A stretch of DNA of 64,000 bases. It comes from Cladopsammia gracilis. Its lineage: Eukaryota; Cnidaria; Anthozoa; Scleractinia; Dendrophylliidae. The notes below the pieces were generated by a model. The model searched no databases and was not told where the DNA came from. It saw nothing but the letters and a program-made list of their open reading frames with translations. Location: positions 1-64,000 of the forward strand of contig JAJGOT010000985.1 of the NCBI GenBank assembly GCA_022457155.1, written 5' to 3'. The translations under genes and the position numbers were made by a program. This document shows positions 58,119 to 64,000 of the stretch, piece by piece; position 1 is the first letter of the stretch; every line of letters begins with the position of its first letter.

Positions 58119-60302
58119 ACTGAGTTAATTAAACTATCGTCCATTTCATAATTACATTTAAAAAGCAAAAGACCACCAACATTACGTAGGAGATGAAACA
58201 AGTAGAATTTCCGCGTACTTTCGTTATCGCTGAAAATACGTTTTAGCCAAGCTTATACAGCTTTGACCAAGCTTTTAATATCTGTCATTTTAATGCCACC
58301 GTCTTCATAACTGTTTATTGAAGAGAGCCTTGTTACTTTATGCTTTCCATTCCATAAAAAGGAGAAACTCAAACTGTCTACTTGCTTGATGATTTTACTT
58401 GGAGGTGAAAGAACCGAAGATATAAAAACTAGTTTTGGAAGAAGTAATGATTTGATTATTGTTACTTTATCATAAATGGACAGTCCTCTAGATGACCATA
58501 TATTTGTGAGCTGCTTTATGCTGTCAACCTTCTCTTGAAAGTTTTTTTTCGTAAAATAATGATAGGTCATATGTAAAAAAAGGTTCCTAAAGCTTTAATG
58601 GGTTCACTTGGCCATTTAATACCGAACAGTTTTTCGTCTTTTTTTTAAGCGAACCAATCCACATTCCTTCTGTTTTAGAACTATTTATCTCCAACCCACT
58701 TAAGTTCTTAAAATCTTCTAGTTCTTCACATACCGTTTTTGCAGAATTTTCATCAGACAGGGTTGCTGTGTTATGGTCTGCGTATTGCAATAGCTTGGCT
58801 TCATAATTTCTTATTTTAATTCCTTTGATATTAACATTTTGACGAATGGAGATTGCCAAGCTTTCAACAGCTAAGATAAGCTTTTTTTAAGTCAATGAAA
58901 ATCAAGACACCTGGAATATTCTTACTGTCTGTAAATTCCATTATATCGAAAATTGATCGAATAGTCTCATTAATATAGCGATATTCAACATAACCTGTTT
59001 GATTATGATGTATGATATTCGGTAAAACTTTCTTTAATCTTAAAGCAATCACTTTTGAAATTATTTTTGCATCCACGTTAATAAGAGAGATTGGCCTCCA
59101 ATTTTCAACGAGAGTTCGATATTTATGTTGCTTTTCTATAAGAGTTATAATTGCTTTTCTTTGAGAGGTAGACATTTCGCCGTGGTTGAAACACTCCCTC
59201 ACACATTCCATAAATGGATCATAAATTAATTCTCAGCAACTTTTGTAAAATTCTATTAGTATTCCATCATTACCAGGAGATTTGTTACTCTCAAAACTGT
59301 TAAGAATGGCTGTAATTCCTTCAACAAATACTTCTCCTTCACAAAATTGTTTTTATTCTTCTGATAATCTTGGAATATTCAAATTATTATAAAATTCGTT
59401 TCCATTTTCTTTATCCTTATCTGTTACGTTTGATTGGTAAAAGCTATGGTAAAACCGTTTTTATTCCTTCAGTATCCCAAAAGGACAAGATGTAATGGCA
59501 CCACTTATTAATAGTTTTCTTATATGTTTTTTGACGTGATTACCCTTCTCTAAATTTAGAAAGTATTTTGTACTTCTCTCGCCATGCTCGTACCATCGTG
59601 CCCTTGCGCGAATAATTACACACCCCTTGGTTTTTCCTCATAATAACTTTCTAGAGTTTCTTTTGCTTCATTTAGAGTATTTAGGTTAGAGTCGGAAGGG
59701 TCCTGTTCGAATTTTTCAGTTGCTTCCTCGTATACTTGTTGTAATTTTTTTCCATTGCAGATCTTTCTTTGGCTTTCCTTTTCGAGAACAAAACACCATG
59801 GTTCCGAATATTATACTTAATCCAATCGCAGATGCACCTTTTGTCTGATAAATTCTCGCTTCCTGTTGTTTTCCAAAGTGGAATATTTTGTTTTAATTCT
59901 TCCAGATATTCGGATCTTCAAGAAGAGAGACGTTCATTTTCCAGAAGCCGGGCCCCTTTAAGTTTTGATTGGAGTCGGTTCAATTCAACTCAATTGCTGC
60001 ATGATCAGTTTTTATAGCTGGAATGATCGGTTGTATTTACAACATCCTGTAAGTTGTTTGATATCAGCCAGTAATCTAAACAACAGAAAATTGGTGGAGA
60101 TTTTTGGCTCCAAGTGTAACTTCTAGATTGCAAGTTTTTAATTCTCCAAACGTCAACAAGGCCCAATTCATTTTGGAAACATTCAATATTGTCTATAACC
60201 ATTTTTCTAGGTACCATAACGCCACCTTTCTTATCCAGCTTAGAGTCAAGAGGACAGTTAAAATCACCTCCAATGATTATATTTCTTCACAATCTAAGTC
60301 TT
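58119..60302 (-). mobile_element. LINE copy, inverted; empty site for the tyrosine-recombinase insertion
   Basis: Read right to left: endonuclease end (60217-60005), linker region 59940-59640, RT 59211-58864 (MECVRECFNHGEMS, FIDLKKAYLSC with the 191-bp deletion), 58859-58587 with the box as YADH, and 58570-58253 post-RT. Near 58745-58755 it reads, in sense, GATGAAAATTCTGCAAAAAC without interruption. This copy ends at the same satellite junction as the plus-strand copy at 17034, which makes it the direct counterpart of 9756-17034 without the insertion. Confidence 0.88.
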
Positions 60303-61177
60303 CAAAAAGCGAAAAAAAAACTGACCTCAAATCATCGCCAAAATGCGAAAACAGTGCACTTCTACGAAAACGCATAAAAGGCACGTTTGGGGCCGTGCGG
60401 AGCAAGTTTTGGCAAAATCTTACTTTCGAGCACACCAGATCTCAAAATCGTCGCACTGGCCACAAATCATCGCCAAAACGCGAAGAGAGTGCATTTCTAT
60501 GAAAAATACACAAAACGTACGTTTCGGGCCGGCGGAGGAAGTTTTGGCAAAATCTCACTTTTGAGCACCCCGGATCTCAAAATCGTGGTACTGGCCTCAA
60601 ATCAACGACAAAAAGCGAAAACAGTGCATTTCTTTGAAAAGTGCACAAACCGCACGTTTGGGGCCGTGCGGAGCAAGTTTTGGCAAAATCTTACTTTTGA
60701 GCACAGCACATCTCAAGATTGTCGTACTGGCCTCAAATCATCGCCAAAAAGCGAAAAGAGTGCATTTCTATACAAAATTCACAAAACGTACGTTTCGGGC
60801 CGTGCGCAGCATGTTTTGGCAAAATCTCATTTTTGAGCACACCGGATCTCAAAATCGTCGTACTGGCCTCAAATCATCACCAAAAAGAGAAAACAGTGCA
60901 TTTCTATAAAAAATGCACAAAACGTACGTTTCGGGCCGTGCGGAGCAAGTTTTCACAAAATCTCACTTTTTAGCACACCAGATCTCAAAATCGTCGTACT
61001 GGCCTCAAATCATCGGAAAAGAGCGAAAACAGTGCATTTCTATGAAAAGTGCACAAAACGTAAGTTTGGGGCCGTGCGGAGCAAGTGTTGGCGAAATCCT
61101 GGTTTTGAGCACACCAGATCTCAAAATAGTCATACTGACTTCAAATCATAGGCAAAAAGCGAAAACAGTGCATTATG
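60303..61177. repeat. 136-bp satellite block (about 6 monomers), inverted
   Basis: Reverse of the block at 8753-9755, monomer for monomer recognisable (for example the CCCCGGATCTC variant near 60567 and the GCACATCTCAAGATTG variant near 60705), but one monomer shorter. Same LINE junctions. Confidence 0.93.
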
Positions 61178-63185
61178 TATTATCTGTAAAGGTAGTGTAC
61201 TCTATTATTTTCATAGAAGACGGAATTGCGCGCCTAAGACCTGTCCATGTAAGAAAATTAGCTTTCTCAACTATGTTATTAACTACATTAAAGGATTCTA
61301 TATTGTCGAGATTGAACAAGAGATCTTGATAATATAGTCATAGTCATTGATAGTCATAATAAGATTTATAAAAAACTGGTTTGTGCATCTATTCTTATAT
61401 CTTTGTTATTCCAAATTATACAGAGCCGTTTTTTATTAGCTAAAAAGAGATTTCGAAATTCTAACCAACATTCTGAAAGTTCTCTGTAGAAAACTGAGTT
61501 AATTGAAAGATAGTCCATTGCATAATTACATTTAAAAAGCAAAAGACCACCAACATTACGTAGGAGATGCAACAAGTAGAATTTCCGCGTACTTTCGTTA
61601 TCGCTGATAATACGTTTTAGCCAAGCTAATCGTACAGCTTTGACCAAGCTTTCAATATCTGTCATTTTAATGCCACCGTCTTCAAAACTGTTTATTGAAG
61701 AGAGCCTTGTTACTTTATCCTTTCCATTCCATAAAAAGGAGAAAATCAAGCTGTCTACTTGTTTGATGATTTTACTTGGAGGTGAAAGAACCGAAGATAT
61801 AAAAACTAGTTTTGGAAGAAGTATTGATTTGATTATAGTTACTTTACCATAAATGGACAGTCCTCTAGATGACCTTATATTTGTTAGCTGCTTTATGCTG
61901 TCAACCTTCTCTTGAAAGTTTTGTTTCGTAAAATAATGATAGGTCATATGTAAAAAAGGTTCCTAAAGCTTTAATGGGTTCACTTGGCCATTTAATACCA
62001 AACGGTTTTTCGTCTTTTCTTCTAAGCGAACCAATCCACATTCCTTCTGTTTTAGAACTATTTATCTCCAATCCACACAAGTTCTTAAATACTTCTAGTT
62101 CTTCAAATAGCGTTTTTGCAGAATTTTCATCAGACAGGGTTGCTGTGGTATCTATCGTCTGCGTATTGCAATAGCTTGGCTTCATAATTTCCTATTTTAA
62201 TTCCTTTGATATCAACATTTTGACGAATGGAGATTGCTAAGCTTTCAACAGCTAAGATAAAGAGGTAGGGGGACAAGGGATCACCCTGCCTCACACCAAG
62301 TTCTAAAGTAAAATAGTCTGATGCCATTCCATTGTTTATTACAGAGCTTTGAATATTTGTATAAAACATTTTGACCCAATTTATAAAATTGGGGCCAAAA
62401 TTAAAGGCCTCAAGGCAACTGAAAAGATAATGCCATTCTAAAGAGTCGAAAGCTTTTTTAAAGTCAATGAAAATCAAGATACCTGGAATATTCTTACTGT
62501 CTGTAAACTCCAATATATCGAAAATTGATCGAATAGTCTCACCAATATAGCGGTCTTCAACATAACCTGTTTGATTATGATGTATGATATTCGGTAAAAC
62601 TTTCTTTAATCTTAAAGCAATCACTTTTGAAATTATTTTTGCATCCAAGTTAATAAGAGAGATTGGCCTCCAATTTTCAATGAGAGTTCGATATTTATGT
62701 TGCTTTTCTATAAGAGTTATAATTGCTTTTCTTTGAGAGCTAGACATTTCGCCGTGGTTGAAACACTTCCTCGCACATTCCATAAATGGATCATAAATTA
62801 ATTCTCAGCAACTTTTGTAAAATTCTATTAGTATTCCACCAGGAGATTTGTTACTCTCAAAACTGTTAAGAATGGCTGTAATTTCTTCAACAAATATTTC
62901 TCCTTCACAAGATTGTTTCTGTTCTTCTGATAATCTTGGTATATTCAAATTATTAAAAAATTCGTTTCCATTTTCTTCATCCTCATCTGTTGCGTTTGAT
63001 TGGTAAAAGCTATGGTAAAACCGTTTTTATTCGTTCAGTATCCCAAAAGGATCAGATGTAATGGCACCACTTATTTATAGTTTTCTTATATGTTTCTTGA
63101 CGTGATTACCTTTCTCTAAATTTAGAAAGTATTTTGTACTTCTCTCGCCATGCTCGTGCGATCGTGCCCTTGCGCGAATAATTAC
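61178..63185 (-). mobile_element. LINE copy, inverted, with the most complete RT of the window
   Basis: Read right to left: linker end, then RT 62783-62130, then 62185-61901 and 61947-61366. It keeps the 191 bp missing from most other copies, so RT motifs A and B are both present. It carries the 4-bp GATA insertion at the YADD box (GACGATAGATACC near 62155), also seen near 44490. It is cut at GATAATAC-equivalent by satellite at 61178, and at AATAATTAC near 63185 by ~465-bp satellite, a junction seen nowhere else here. Confidence 0.88.
62130..62783 (-). pseudogene. LINE reverse transcriptase core, best-preserved copy
   Basis: A 217-residue frame starting MECARKCFNHGEMS. It reads NWRPISLINLD (motif 1), NQTGYVEDRYIG (fingers), FIDFKKAFDSLEW (motif A with the first catalytic Asp), FINWVKMFYTN, GVRQGDPLSPYLF (motif B), LAVESLAISIRQ and YADD (motif C). 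Directly after YADD a 4-bp duplication throws the frame. This is the order and spacing of an L1-type RT, which copies its RNA at a nicked target. It lacks the endonuclease part and is therefore dead. Confidence 0.88.
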
Positions 63186-64000
63186 TCTTACAAACATTAG
63201 CTAAGCAAATGCAACAAAGTAAAGCGGCCCAAAATAGACTGAGCCGTTAAAACGCACGCATTCTGCTTTCAGATAAATGTCACGATTGACAATGCCTCTC
63301 TTGGAAACAAAGGCAACTTTGATATCAAGCTAAACTGTAATCCACTTCAATCTTTGCAATCCTACGCTTTATCTCTAAAAGACTACAATTTTTTTTGTAC
63401 TATAGGATCTTTTTATCCAACTAAGTTGTACGTTTTGTGCCATTTGTCGATATAACGTAGAAATAAGTTTAGCGACATTTTGCCACTTCCGCGGAAAAGT
63501 GTCATTAGTATGAATTTACGAAGAGTATTCACGAAGTGCAATGGCTAAAACATATTAAAACATATTAAATTAGTTAATCATAATTTAAATTTTTTTTGTC
63601 TTCATATTAAATTGTATTGTTTTTTATGTATTATTTAATATTTTCAATATTGTTGTAGTTTATACCAGATGAAGAGCCACCTTTGTGGAAACGCTGATAT
63701 TAAACCATTATTTAATTTATTGATTTATTTATTTCGGGCATTTTCGGTTTTAGCCATTGCACTTCGTGAATACTCTTCGTAAATGCATACTAATGACACT
63801 TTTCCGCGGAAGTGGCAAAATGTCGCTAAACTTATTTCTACGTTATATCGACAAATGGCACAAAACGTACAACTTAGTTGGATAAAAAGATCCTATAGTA
63901 CAAAACAAATGTAGTCTTTTAGAGATAAAGCGTAGGATTGCAAAGATTAAAGTGGATTACAGTTTAGCTTGATATTACAGTTGCCTTTGTTTGCAGGAGA
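63186..64000. repeat. Palindrome of ~465-bp satellite around the AT-rich insert
   Basis: Left arm 63186-63550 is minus-oriented satellite and right arm 63732-64000 is plus-oriented satellite. They pair base for base in places: CCACTTCCGCGGAAAA against TTTTCCGCGGAAGTGG, and AATCTTTGCAATCCTACGC against its reverse complement. The ~180-bp AT-rich insert forms the spacer. The right arm runs off the window. Confidence 0.9.
63551..63731 (+). mobile_element. ~180-bp AT-rich insert, fourth copy, at a palindrome centre
   Basis: Same GAAGAGCCACCTTTGTGG hairpin and ATTGATTTATTT tail as the other copies, but its left edge is different (CATATTAAAACATATTAAAT follows GGCTAAAA), so the inversion breakpoint lies at its 5' edge. 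Confidence 0.6.

Noticed and set aside
1..64000. tRNA, rRNA or other housekeeping RNA genes
   Set aside because: No cloverleaf A/B-box pairs or rRNA landmarks were seen by eye in the non-satellite parts. A covariance search was not possible.

Overview
This is a gene-poor, AT-rich block of eukaryotic heterochromatin-like DNA made almost entirely of transposon remains and satellites. There is no bacterial operon structure, no rRNA or tRNA gene and no CRISPR array. The mix (an L1/Tx1-type LINE, a Penelope-like element with a GIY-YIG domain, a Crypton-like tyrosine-recombinase element, 136-bp and ~465-bp satellites) suits a marine invertebrate. I favour a cnidarian such as a stony coral, but that is inference and the species cannot be read from the window.

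Layout. 1-10520: three head-to-tail copies of a ~3.5-kb composite, each LINE reverse-transcriptase (RT) part, about seven 136-bp satellite monomers, then LINE endonuclease part. 10521-17034: a fourth LINE copy, split by a tyrosine-recombinase element made of a 322-bp short copy and a 4.77-kb long copy in tandem; the long copy carries a ~1.9-kb array of ~30-bp monomers. 17035-23216: ~465-bp satellite. 23217-25394: non-satellite module with a pentanucleotide microsatellite and a small Lys/Ser-rich zinc-finger-like ORF. 25398-30978: 136-bp satellite, about 41 monomers. 30979-33945: the only LINE copy with its 3' end. 33946-36319: more 136-bp satellite holding a Penelope-like element with inverted arms. 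36320-39190: LINE and ~465-bp satellite. At about 39190 the orientation flips. From there to 63185 the same modules return in reverse order and on the opposite strand: satellite, LINE, 136-bp array, zinc-finger ORF, microsatellite, module, ~465-bp satellite, LINE. The window ends in a separate ~0.8-kb palindrome.

How it fits together. The window reads as a mirror: about 7-33 kb matches about 43.5-63 kb inverted. The same LINE/satellite junctions recur in many copies, so composites formed once and were then amplified as DNA. Each LINE copy that spans the RT box YADD carries a lesion there, and most share one 191-bp deletion that removes the next RT motif. The tyrosine-recombinase insertion is present in only one arm, so the other arm serves as an empty site and lets the integration junction be read to the base.

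Caution: mirror and tandem structures of this kind are also what assembly errors make. Spanning long reads should be checked before biological weight is put on copy order.
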